From positions 62,001 through 126,000 of the forward strand of contig NZ_LIPW01000004.1 in NCBI RefSeq assembly GCF_001418345.1: a stretch of 64,000 nucleotides of DNA, in the 5' to 3' direction. The stretch's first letter is position 1, and every line of letters begins with the position of its first letter. The notes under the pieces are model-generated. The model had not been told where the DNA came from. It saw only the letters and a list, made by a program, of their open reading frames with translations, and did no database searches. The DNA is from Pseudidiomarina woesei. GTDB lineage: Bacteria; Pseudomonadota; Gammaproteobacteria; Enterobacterales; Alteromonadaceae. Of the stretch, positions 48,185-56,354 are shown piece after piece. The translations under genes and the position numbers were made by a program.

Positions 48185-48280
48185 TGTGTCACTTCCTCGT
48201 CAAATAAGACACATCGGTCGCATTGTACTTGAGTCGGTAAAGCGCTTGGTGCTTATATATTGACACGCCTTTTTGTGTCG
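48185..48280. promoter_or_regulatory. Four TGTGTC/GACACA boxes upstream of the peroxidase gene
   Basis: TGTGTC at 48185 and GACACA at 48208 form one inverted pair (17-base spacer); TGACAC at 48261 and GTGTCG at 48275 form a second (eight-base spacer). A separate CTTGTA-N9-TACAAG palindrome at 48353-48373 lies before the divergent DUF885 gene. The regulator is unknown. Confidence 0.4.
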
Positions 48281-48409
48281 TTAGAGTTTAGCATGAGTTT
48301 AACATAATCAAGTGTTGTAAAAACCTTGCAAAATCATGCCACAAAATAACGACTTGTATAGCTATAGTACAAGCTCAACTAAACGTTTTAACCAATGCGC
48401 GGAGTCACC

Positions 48410-50236
48410 ATGGCAAAGACAACCATATCACGCTTACCTGTTTTTAAATCTACCTTCATTGCGGCGTCTTTAACGTTGCTATTGGCTGGCTGCGCAAATA
48501 CCGCACCAAGTTCAGAAGCAACCGCTGCCGCTGAGCAAAACTTGAGTGCAACTCAATCCGCAGACGCTAGCTATACCGAATTAGCCAAGCGAATTTACCA
48601 AGCCATGCAAGAACACAGCTCTTGGGGTTCGGCCGAGTTGCCAGACATGTCTGCGCAAGCACTTGCTGAAAAGTACGAGCGCCAGCAAGCATGGTTGAAC
48701 GAACTTATGGCGGTGAATGTTGCAGCGTTATCAACCCAAAACCAAATTAACCACAGAATGCTAACTTACGGGTTAAAAAACCAAGTGGATGGTTACCAAT
48801 ATAAAGACCACTACATGCCGCTAAACGCAGAAGGTGGTTTTCATTCTAGTCTTGGCTTTATGGCCCGCAACGCCAGTTTCCGTTCACAACAAGACGTTGA
48901 TAACTACTTAAAGCGCCTGCGTTCTATTCCGCGTTACATGGCACAACAAACGGCTTGGCTAGAAAAAGCCCTAGCCGAAGGTTATACACAACCCAAAGCG
49001 TCGATGGTTGGGTTTGAAGAGAGTATTACTGCATTTATTGCACAAAACCCACAAGAAAGTTTGTTCTTTGGGCCGTTTAAAGTCGCAAAGCCTGTTTTTG
49101 TGACTACTGAGCAATGGGAAGACATACGTCAACAAGCGTTACAGATCATTGATCAAGAGGTGGTACCGGCCTACCAAAACTACTTTGACTTTATGGTCAT
49201 GAACTATCTGCCAAACAGCCGTGAAAGCGTTGGCGCAAGCGAGCTGCCAAATGGTCGTGAGTTTTATCAGAACCGAATTAAGCACTACACCACGCTAGAT
49301 TTAACGCCAGAAGAGATTCATCAAAAAGGCTTGGCCGAAGTAAAGCGTATTCGCAACGAAATGGCTGTGGTGATTGAAAAGACAGGATTCAAAGGTAGTT
49401 TCGAGGAATTCACCAACTTCTTGCGTACCGATCCTCAGTTTTATCCGAAAACGGCCGAAGAGCTGCTAAAAGAAGCTGCTTATATTTCAAAACAAGCCGA
49501 TGGCCAGCTACCAAAATTCTTTAAGTTGTTGCCGCGCCAACCCTATGGCATTGCGCCAGTACCAGCAGAAATTGCACCAAAATACACAACCGGCCGCTAT
49601 TCTGGCAGTAATAGTAGTGACCGCGCAGGTTTCTATTGGGTAAACACTTATGCATTAGACCGTCGTCCGCTGTACCAAATGGAAGCCTTGACCTTACACG
49701 AAGCCGTACCTGGGCACCATTTACAGGGCGCCTTGGCGCGTGAGCTTGAAAACATGCCAGATTACCGTCGCTACACCTATATTTCCGCATTTGGTGAGGG
49801 TTGGGGGCTTTATGCTGAGTGGCTTGGCAAAGAAATGGGCTTTTACCAAGACCCATACAGCGATTTTGGGCGGTTAAGCTACGAAATGTGGCGTGCCGCC
49901 CGCTTAGTCGTTGATACCGGCATGCATGCCATGGGCTGGAGCCGTGAACAAGCGATGGACTTTATGGCGTCTAACACCGCGCTAAGCCTGCACAATGTGA
50001 AAACTGAAATTGATCGTTACATTACATGGCCTGGCCAAGCGCTGTCGTACAAACTAGGTGAAATGTTAATTCGTCAGTTGCGCACCGAAGCCGAAGAAGC
50101 CTTAGGCGCTGATTTTGACATTCGCGAATTTCATTATCAGGTGCTCAAAAACGGTAGTATTCCACTGGATATTCTCGAGCGCGAAATTCGCCAGTGGATA
50201 GATGAGAGCGTCGCCCAACGCCCTGCGTCAGAGTAA
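48410..50236 (+). CDS. DUF885 family lipoprotein, putative metallopeptidase
   Basis: 608 residues. Lipoprotein signal MAKTTISRLP...LLLAGC with Cys at about 28. The C-terminal half contains HEAVPGHH (430-437) and GEGWGLYAEWLGKEMG, the zinc-site motifs of the DUF885 family, related to thermolysin-like peptidases. I choose the ATG at 48410, six bases after GGAG. Its +2 residue after Cys is Ala, so outer-membrane sorting is expected. Substrate unknown. Confidence 0.82.
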   Translation: MAKTTISRLPVFKSTFIAASLTLLLAGCANTAPSSEATAAAEQNLSATQSADASYTELAKRIYQAMQEHSSWGSAELPDMSAQALAEKYERQQAWLNELMAVNVAALSTQNQINHRMLTYGLKNQVDGYQYKDHYMPLNAEGGFHSSLGFMARNASFRSQQDVDNYLKRLRSIPRYMAQQTAWLEKALAEGYTQPKASMVGFEESITAFIAQNPQESLFFGPFKVAKPVFVTTEQWEDIRQQALQIIDQEVVPAYQNYFDFMVMNYLPNSRESVGASELPNGREFYQNRIKHYTTLDLTPEEIHQKGLAEVKRIRNEMAVVIEKTGFKGSFEEFTNFLRTDPQFYPKTAEELLKEAAYISKQADGQLPKFFKLLPRQPYGIAPVPAEIAPKYTTGRYSGSNSSDRAGFYWVNTYALDRRPLYQMEALTLHEAVPGHHLQGALARELENMPDYRRYTYISAFGEGWGLYAEWLGKEMGFYQDPYSDFGRLSYEMWRAARLVVDTGMHAMGWSREQAMDFMASNTALSLHNVKTEIDRYITWPGQALSYKLGEMLIRQLRTEAEEALGADFDIREFHYQVLKNGSIPLDILEREIRQWIDESVAQRPASE

Positions 50237-50278
50237 AACGCGCAGCGCTGCGATCATCTGAACGCAGCGCTGCCATGA

Positions 50279-50307
50279 CCGGCGAACAGGCTATTGCCGG
50301 GCTTTTT
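50279..50307 (+). terminator. Terminator after the DUF885 gene
   Basis: CCGGC ... GCCGG stem with a TTTTTT run, preceded by a second hairpin CGCAGCGCTGCG/CGCAGCGCTGCC at about 50240-50273. It overlaps the stop of the convergent S41 gene. Confidence 0.75.
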
Positions 50308-51616
50308 TATTCCCACGCGGAAATAACACCTCAACGGGCAAAGTATCGTCCGGCGTTAAGCCTTTGGTTTCTGGCAAAGGATTACCAAGCCCGTCCAGCA
50401 CTTCATGTGGCGGATACATAGACATACCCACAATCCAGCCATTTGGCAGCGTGCGTACTGTGGTAGGGGCAAATGCCCCTCGAGTATGTTGCCCTTGCAG
50501 CACAAAGCCTCGCAGCCGTAACCCATGAGCCAAATGTTCTGCAGCACTGGCTGTTACTTCAGTGACCAGAACCTTACCGCGTTGATGTAGTCGGCTTAAG
50601 TCTGGCCGCCGTTGTTCGTTCACCTTATGCCCCGAAATTATTGCCAATGGCTCATCTTTTGGGACTAAACTCTGCGCCAACTGACTTGCGAACAACAAAC
50701 TGCCGCCTTCGTTGTAGCGCAAGTCAATTATCAACTTTGGTGCTGCGCCCTTTACCTGCGCTACACGCTGCAAGTCTTCAGCAATTGAATGCAACGCTCG
50801 CTGCAAACAACGTTGACCGTTTTCACTATAACTGGCTTCGGGTGTAAAACGGTGCAAGCGCAACACACCAAGGTAATAGTCACCAGTGCTTAACAGCCCC
50901 CACCACAACGCCTGCTCACAGCCAGAATACAAGTCACTCGCCGTTAATTGGCGCAGTAAATCGCGCCGCGATAGCTCGCGTTGCGCCTCGCCCACCGCAA
51001 AATTGGTCACACGATAATAGCGCTCAAGCTCACGCGACAATAAATACGCATGTTCGTCGTTGCTGTCTGCGAGTAGTTCTGACAACAGCTCAAACAACCC
51101 CAAGCTGCTGGCTAGGTCAGACTGATTTTGGCTATCGAGCACAGTGGCCTGATAACGCCATTTTAGTAGCGCTGAATGAGAAATGCCGTGATGAAACTGG
51201 TGCAGGGTGTCTACCAAGGTATCAACCGCCACTACCGCGCTTGATTCGACACTACGTTCACATAACTTTGGCAAAAGTGGCTCTCGGGTAAAGGTTACGG
51301 GCAGGCCATCCGATAGGCGCTTAAACACAAGCGTTTGAAAACCCGCCCCCATCCATTCATGCTGCCCTGCGTTCGCCGCCGGACTAAATACGCTTGGCAT
51401 TAGCCCGGCTGGCGCCAACCAGCAGTTGGTTGGGGTAAATTGGTAGCGGCTAACAATATTGTCATCGACAACTAAGTAACTCTGGTAACGCGACGACCAA
51501 TAGACGCCGTCTTGCAGGGTTAACTGCGCCCCACCATAACGGTGCCCGCTACAACCGGCCCCAACCAATAAGCAACTTAAAACAATCGCTATTATTCTGG
51601 CGTTCACACTCACCAC
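50291..51616 (-). CDS. S41-family peptidase-like lipoprotein
   Basis: 441 residues. Lipobox VGAGC (Cys22). The S41 signature DLRYNEGG is at 298-305, with Ser357 and Glu360 in TASAAEHLA and GQHTRGAFAP after it, so the catalytic Ser is present; SNDEHAYLL near 185-193 matches the N-terminal part of C-terminal processing proteases. No PDZ domain is obvious. Last gene of a seven-gene lipoprotein operon, 29 bases after its neighbour. Confidence 0.75.
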   Translation of the reverse strand: MVSVNARIIAIVLSCLLVGAGCSGHRYGGAQLTLQDGVYWSSRYQSYLVVDDNIVSRYQFTPTNCWLAPAGLMPSVFSPAANAGQHEWMGAGFQTLVFKRLSDGLPVTFTREPLLPKLCERSVESSAVVAVDTLVDTLHQFHHGISHSALLKWRYQATVLDSQNQSDLASSLGLFELLSELLADSNDEHAYLLSRELERYYRVTNFAVGEAQRELSRRDLLRQLTASDLYSGCEQALWWGLLSTGDYYLGVLRLHRFTPEASYSENGQRCLQRALHSIAEDLQRVAQVKGAAPKLIIDLRYNEGGSLLFASQLAQSLVPKDEPLAIISGHKVNEQRRPDLSRLHQRGKVLVTEVTASAAEHLAHGLRLRGFVLQGQHTRGAFAPTTVRTLPNGWIVGMSMYPPHEVLDGLGNPLPETKGLTPDDTLPVEVLFPRGNKKARQ

Positions 51617-51645
51617 TCTAAATTAGCACAGACCTTTGGGCGCTA

Positions 51646-52353
51646 TTAGGACTCAGGTGGCTCGTCCAATAAATGCCAAAGATGACGATTGTGCTTTTGC
51701 ACAATATTATTTTTTACCCACTGGTATTTATCATAACGCAGATATTCAGGTGGTGGCGCAAAATAGCAATTGCCGTAGGAAATAAACGTGTTTGGCGTGC
51801 CGTGAATACAGCGCTTAGCGTAAGGTCCCGGAATAATCCAGACTTTAAAAAGCTTTTCATGCGCGCCTGGATACACAGCATCTAAAACTTGCACAATGTC
51901 GTCAAAATTTGGATGTAATGAATGGGTTGCATACATCCATGCCATCAAATCTGTCAGTTCGTTAAATGATAAGTCAGAGCCTGCGCGTACACCTTCTGCT
52001 CCGCCGGTTGCGCTCTGAATTGCATTACGTTGAGCGGCTTTACTCGCGGCGCTAACAAAGGCTCCAACAAAAGGAATGGCTTCACTCCCCAAATCTTGAC
52101 TCGCAGCGAGTAACGATGCTGCTGAACCGCCCAATGCACCGGCAATTTGCCCACTTCGGTGAGCGTTCACCCACTCAGCTAGCACGCCATCAGAGGTAAA
52201 CGGCACCATATAATTTCCGGAGTTATCGGGAATAGGTGTCGGTGCAATGATTTCCCATGGGTATGCATGTCTACGGTCATTGTTTAGTTCAGTAGTTCCA
52301 CAACTAACTAAAAATGGCATCAGTAATACGATGCAAATTAACGGCTTTATCAT
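51646..52353 (-). CDS. Lipoprotein, paralogue of the 55588 gene
   Basis: 235 residues; lipobox FLVSC (Cys18). It shares with the 55588 protein the block PFTSDGVLAEWVN, a Gly/Ala-rich segment (GALGGSAASLLAA, about 72-85), SFNELTDLMAWMY and THSLHP. It has an extra ~65-residue C-terminus with two cysteines (RCIHGTPN, YGNCYF). I know no function. Closes the operon before the S41 gene; the copies flank LpoB, COG3014, YcfL and the 52368 gene. Confidence 0.7.
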   Translation of the reverse strand: MIKPLICIVLLMPFLVSCGTTELNNDRRHAYPWEIIAPTPIPDNSGNYMVPFTSDGVLAEWVNAHRSGQIAGALGGSAASLLAASQDLGSEAIPFVGAFVSAASKAAQRNAIQSATGGAEGVRAGSDLSFNELTDLMAWMYATHSLHPNFDDIVQVLDAVYPGAHEKLFKVWIIPGPYAKRCIHGTPNTFISYGNCYFAPPPEYLRYDKYQWVKNNIVQKHNRHLWHLLDEPPES

Positions 52354-52367
52354 TTTTTGGTTAGCCC

Positions 52368-53249
52368 TTATAAATAGCGGTCATAAAGCATTTGCAGGGT
52401 GGCTTGAGCTGCTAGCTCACCTTGTTCAGCCCAAAGTTCTGGGGTTTCTTCAATAATCTCGTAGCCGCCAGCTTGAGCGCTTACACCAGCCATTTGCCGC
52501 GGCCGCTCGGCGCTATAGCCCCCTCGACGCCCTCGATATTCCAGCATTCCCTGCGGAATTGGTACACGCTCGTCCGCCAACAATGTCGCGTCTTCAAGCG
52601 ACGTCATGGTAATGTGATAACCAATAGGTTCGTAATTGAGTTTATTCTCACGATAGGGCATCACTTCAAGAATTAAACTTGTATGCTTGCGCAGCATATC
52701 CATTTCTAGCCGCTGGTTATCGTCTTGTGGATTACGATTGGTTTGGGCACGAATTTCTGAGTCGAGCAGGCGCATAGCAACCGCACGGTTAACCAAGCGA
52801 ACACCATAACGCATGAGCATACTTTGATAGCCGCGTTGGTATTCGTCCCATTGCTCGTTGGTTAGCATGCCAGACCGCTTAGACGGCGCATAGCCACGCT
52901 GCTCAACACCAACTTGAACACTCTGCGATTCGGGCACAAAAGTACCTTGGGTTCCAGTTGCCTGCGCGTTAACACTAACGCGACGTTGCATGTGCCATTC
53001 AGACACCATACCGCTGAAAGGTTCGCCAACTAACATCACCAACTTCGGCCGCCCAGCCTTTTCGTAGGCGGCTTTGAAGGTGGCTTCGTCAACTGTTACT
53101 AAGCTTGTGGACTGCTGTTCAGCTGCACGTGCACGGTCAAAATACGAATCAGTCAGCATCGGTTGAGCCGGTGCATCCTGAGCCTGTGCATCGCTACTTA
53201 AAAGCAGAATAGCGGCTGCACATAAAGTGGATACAGGAACGGCTTTCAT
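52368..53249 (-). CDS. Exported protein, possible CsgG/LpoB-like fold
   Basis: About 293 residues with a cleavable signal peptide (ending DAQAQ) but no lipobox, the only member of the operon without one. KAGRPKLVMLVGEPFSG and YGVRLVNRAVAMRLLDSEIR resemble the strand-helix blocks of CsgG/LpoB-type domains; this is my reading only. Start at 53249 leaves one base after the YcfL stop. Confidence 0.6.
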   Translation of the reverse strand: MKAVPVSTLCAAAILLLSSDAQAQDAPAQPMLTDSYFDRARAAEQQSTSLVTVDEATFKAAYEKAGRPKLVMLVGEPFSGMVSEWHMQRRVSVNAQATGTQGTFVPESQSVQVGVEQRGYAPSKRSGMLTNEQWDEYQRGYQSMLMRYGVRLVNRAVAMRLLDSEIRAQTNRNPQDDNQRLEMDMLRKHTSLILEVMPYRENKLNYEPIGYHITMTSLEDATLLADERVPIPQGMLEYRGRRGGYSAERPRQMAGVSAQAGGYEIIEETPELWAEQGELAAQATLQMLYDRYL

Positions 53250-53250
53250 A

Positions 53251-53715
53251 TTAACGCCCTTCTCGAAGTTCAACTAGAAAGTATTCAGCTTGGCTATTTA
53301 ATGAGGTTTCTTTGTAAATTGCCGTGCCGTTGGCTGGTACATAAACGCGCCGCCACATAGACTCATCCATTAGTGGTGCTTGATTGGCGTCAAAAAACAA
53401 TGCTTTTCCTTCAATTTGCAGATCATAATCTGTGCGGTTGCGTATCATGGTCCACACTTCAAGCTGTCCCGTTGCGGTGTTACTCATACCACTGCGATCA
53501 AGCGTCACCTTCACCGTATTACTGACTTTTTCACCAAATATGGTCTTGGTAATGTCGGTGCGGTTGAGGTTGTGATCAATAAATACAATTGTATTCAATT
53601 CGTTGGTGATAGTGCGCTGCACAGGGTTAGCACCGGTATAACCGTTTTGTGTGGTTGTTCCACAGGCTGCTAACGTCAACACCAGTGCAGAGGCCAAAGC
53701 TAATCTTGTTTTCAT
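53251..53715 (-). CDS. YcfL/DUF1425 family lipoprotein
   Basis: 154 residues; lipobox TLAAC (Cys18). The YcfL-like domain covers about 45-150 (GQLEVWTMIRNRTDYDLQIEGKALFF). In E. coli ycfL lies next to lpoB. Spacing of 19 bases from COG3014 supports one operon. Confidence 0.78.
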   Translation of the reverse strand: MKTRLALASALVLTLAACGTTTQNGYTGANPVQRTITNELNTIVFIDHNLNRTDITKTIFGEKVSNTVKVTLDRSGMSNTATGQLEVWTMIRNRTDYDLQIEGKALFFDANQAPLMDESMWRRVYVPANGTAIYKETSLNSQAEYFLVELREGR

Positions 53716-53734
53716 TGTGGGTCCCTTTTTATTG

Positions 53735-54967
53735 TTATCGAGCCCGAGAGCTATGCCAAATTAAGTGGTTACCCTTGGCGTCTTGGTAATGCCGAAACAC
53801 GCCCGACTTCACTGCCACTGGGTTACCGTCTACGTCTGAATATTGCGCTTGCCACGCACTCACATTATTCGGGTTTGCTCGCATAGTTGCGCTGTGAACG
53901 GCGTCAGGCAGGCGCGACCAATACCGAATGTCTGCACGCGGTTTTACGTTGGCCGACAACGCCATACTCGCAACACCAATTAGCGCGAGCGTATTGCCTA
54001 CTTGGCCACTACTACCACCGAGCGCTGGCGAGAACACGCGCGCTGTCACGCCAAGTTGGGCCAAGTCACGACCGAAATCTGCGGTGTTATTCGCAAACGA
54101 AGCCTTGCCTTCAATAATTTTGTCAACCGGCCGACCGCCTCGCGAGGTGGCTTGCCAATACACGCTTTCTACCGGCTGCAAAGACAGCTCTTGACCACCG
54201 GCATTCACACTTACGTGTTTTTCGGTAAAGTTTTTACCCGGCCGAAACACCAACTCGTAATGCCCCATACCGTCAGCCAGCTTGCGCGGCGAATAGCCGG
54301 TTTCGGCAATGATCAATACATTGTCGTCTGCACTAGGAATGGGAAAATCAGGGCGTAACGTCAGCAGCTCCGCATAAGCTTCTTCAGCCAATACTGGGCT
54401 ACCCATTTTTTGCGCTGACCAGCCAGCAAGTAGCAACATCACGGCAAAGTCACTGCGGTTCTGTTCTTCTTCGGCGAAGGCATCCTGCATTAAGCCACTG
54501 ACAAAGCTAGCGCGGGCGTTATCATATTGGCCATCTATAAGGTAAATTAGGCCGCGATAGTAGTACGCCATAGCGCGCTCATAGGGCTCGCCTTTAAAGT
54601 CTTTGCGGCCCTCTTCATGCCATAAACTGCGGGCTTTGGTAGCATTTTCATTGTCAGCGTATACCGTTTCTATCACTTCTAGGGCGGCGTCAAAGTTCTC
54701 ACGAGCTAAATCAATGTCACCGCGGTAAAACGCTGCGGTGCCAATTTCCATGCGATTGAGTACTTCGTTGCGCTTGCCTTCTTGAAATAGCTTACGATAC
54801 AGCGGCTGTGCATAACCTGGCTGGCCGGCAATCGCATCTTGTTCTTGTTGATTCAGTGCTAGCGGTTGGTACTGCGTTGGCCCAGTGCTCATGCACCCAG
54901 CCAACGCCAACACCAAAGCTGCACTAGCGATACATGATGTCGTCTTGTGCAGATTTCTTAAATTCAT
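53735..54967 (-). CDS. COG3014 family lipoprotein with TPR-like repeats
   Basis: About 410 residues; lipobox LALAGC. Helical repeats (about 60-210: AMAYYYRGLIYLIDGQYDNARASFVSGL) then a beta-rich domain. COG3014 proteins occur with YcfL and LpoB in Vibrio and Shewanella; their function is not established to my knowledge. I start at the ATG at 54967, with GGAG eight bases before it, so the gene overlaps lpoB by 44 bases in another frame. Confidence 0.78.
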   Translation of the reverse strand: MNLRNLHKTTSCIASAALVLALAGCMSTGPTQYQPLALNQQEQDAIAGQPGYAQPLYRKLFQEGKRNEVLNRMEIGTAAFYRGDIDLARENFDAALEVIETVYADNENATKARSLWHEEGRKDFKGEPYERAMAYYYRGLIYLIDGQYDNARASFVSGLMQDAFAEEEQNRSDFAVMLLLAGWSAQKMGSPVLAEEAYAELLTLRPDFPIPSADDNVLIIAETGYSPRKLADGMGHYELVFRPGKNFTEKHVSVNAGGQELSLQPVESVYWQATSRGGRPVDKIIEGKASFANNTADFGRDLAQLGVTARVFSPALGGSSGQVGNTLALIGVASMALSANVKPRADIRYWSRLPDAVHSATMRANPNNVSAWQAQYSDVDGNPVAVKSGVFRHYQDAKGNHLIWHSSRAR

Positions 54968-55556
54968 ACATGCCACTCCAAACATAAGTTCCTAGCTCGA
55001 GGTCAACCAGCTCAAAGGTTATCTGGTGATAACGTGAGCGTTCTTGACTTTGTGCATCCATGGCATCTAGTGACATGATACGACCAACAAGACGGAAATC
55101 GGCGCCGGCAGTGGCTTGGGTTGAACGTATAGTGCCACCGTCAACCACGCCCATGCGTTTTAAGTCACGCTCCTTTTCAACCATATCTGCGTACTCACGC
55201 CCAACGAAAGTTAGGCGCCCGTTGGCAGCGCGGTTAAGGTTAATGCGGAGTCGGTCGGTGAGCATGTTTTTATTAATACGTGAGGAGCTTTCGTTGGTGA
55301 AGTATTGGCTGTCAATAATAATGCGCGGCGATACTTCTCTATTCATGAGCTGCGGGTTGCTTAACATGTCGCGCATCATTTGGTCGGTAACCGCCATAAT
55401 GTCTTGCGACTCCACCCCAACACCCTGAACTTTCCCTGGTGAGCGCGTGTCTTCATAAACCGTGGCTCGCCCTGCACTATTGTCTATGGTAGATGTACTT
55501 TGGCAGCCGGCAAGCACTAAGGTGCTTGCGGCTACGGTCAATAAAAAATATTTCAT
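54924..55556 (-). CDS. lpoB: Penicillin-binding protein activator LpoB
   Basis: 210 residues; lipobox LAGC (Cys18). Outer-membrane lipoprotein that reaches through the periplasm to activate PBP1b. The CsgG-like domain and the C-terminal YVWSGMYEFKKSAQDD block fit the family. It follows the 55588 gene by 31 bases. Confidence 0.85.
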   Translation of the reverse strand: MKYFLLTVAASTLVLAGCQSTSTIDNSAGRATVYEDTRSPGKVQGVGVESQDIMAVTDQMMRDMLSNPQLMNREVSPRIIIDSQYFTNESSSRINKNMLTDRLRINLNRAANGRLTFVGREYADMVEKERDLKRMGVVDGGTIRSTQATAGADFRLVGRIMSLDAMDAQSQERSRYHQITFELVDLELGTYVWSGMYEFKKSAQDDIMYR

Positions 55557-55587
55557 AGCAAAGACCTGTTATTTGTTAGGCGTGAAC

Positions 55588-56115
55588 TTAATACCCACTG
55601 CGCGCTGATGCAGCATACAAAGCTTGGGTATAGACGGTTTTCAGTTCAGGGTAAATTGCCATGGCTGACTCAAGCGCATCTTGATAGTGAGGGTGCGCAG
55701 AGTGAGTGACATACATCCAGACTGACAATTCTTCGAGGCTATTAAAGGAAATATCTGAAGTACCTCGAATAACTTCCTCGCCGCCAGCGGCTTCAAGCGC
55801 TATTTCACGGCCCACGGTATTACCGATTTCTTGACCTAGCCAACCACCAAAAAATGGAATGTTTTCAGCCAATTTTTGACCGGCATAAGCACCTGCCATG
55901 CCACCAATTGCGGCACCCATTTCGGCATTGCGAGCGTTATTCACCCACTCAGCAAGCACACCGTCTGAGGTGTACGGGCTCATGAATTGACCGCCATTGC
56001 TCTCAATCGGCGGTGGTGCGGTTAACTGATAAGGTTGCGCTAATTGGGGGCTATAAGCGCAGGCAGAAAGAAGTAGGGCAATAAATGCAAGGAATAAGAG
56101 TTTGATTGTATTCAT
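55588..56115 (-). CDS. Glycine-zipper lipoprotein, first gene of the LpoB operon
   Basis: 175 residues; lipobox LLSAC (Cys19). A glycine-zipper stretch (GAAIGGMAGAYAGQ, about 70-84, then FFGGWLGQEIGNTVG) sits between PYTSDGVLAEWVN and SFNSLEELSVWMY/THSAHP, the blocks shared with the 51646 protein. Function unknown; glycine zippers often sit in membranes. A promoter is at 56167-56195. Confidence 0.7.
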   Translation of the reverse strand: MNTIKLLFLAFIALLLSACAYSPQLAQPYQLTAPPPIESNGGQFMSPYTSDGVLAEWVNNARNAEMGAAIGGMAGAYAGQKLAENIPFFGGWLGQEIGNTVGREIALEAAGGEEVIRGTSDISFNSLEELSVWMYVTHSAHPHYQDALESAMAIYPELKTVYTQALYAASARSGY

Positions 56116-56166
56116 GAGAGCTCTCCGATGAGCTGATGTTTGTTGTTATTTTTGCGATCGATCAAT

Positions 56167-56195
56167 AATTAATCGATGATGTAAAGATTATGCAA
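56167..56195 (-). promoter_or_regulatory. Candidate promoter of the LpoB lipoprotein operon
   Basis: TTGCAT-N17-TTAATT on the minus strand, about 50 bases before the first ATG. The surrounding sequence is AT-rich with two CGATCGAT-like palindromes. Confidence 0.6.
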
Positions 56196-56253
56196 AGATC
56201 GATTTAGCGCAAGTCGAATTTATAACATTTATTATAAACCCATGAATAACCAA

Positions 56254-56283
56254 CAAAAAAAGAGCGCTTAAAGCGCTCTTTTG
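56254..56283. terminator. Bidirectional terminator after the TonB-C gene
   Basis: AGAGCGCTT-AA-AGCGCTCT hairpin with A6 on one side and TTTT on the other, 70 bases past the TonB-C stop on the minus strand. Confidence 0.85.
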
Positions 56284-56354
56284 GTTTTATTCCGTATTCT
56301 CTTCAGGCTAGGGATGACCTCTCGATAGCTCGAAAATCTCTGCTCAAGCGGCAA

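Noticed and set aside
53887-54358. Several plus-strand frames opposite the COG3014 gene
   Set aside because: They are mirror frames of a conserved coding region without ribosome sites.
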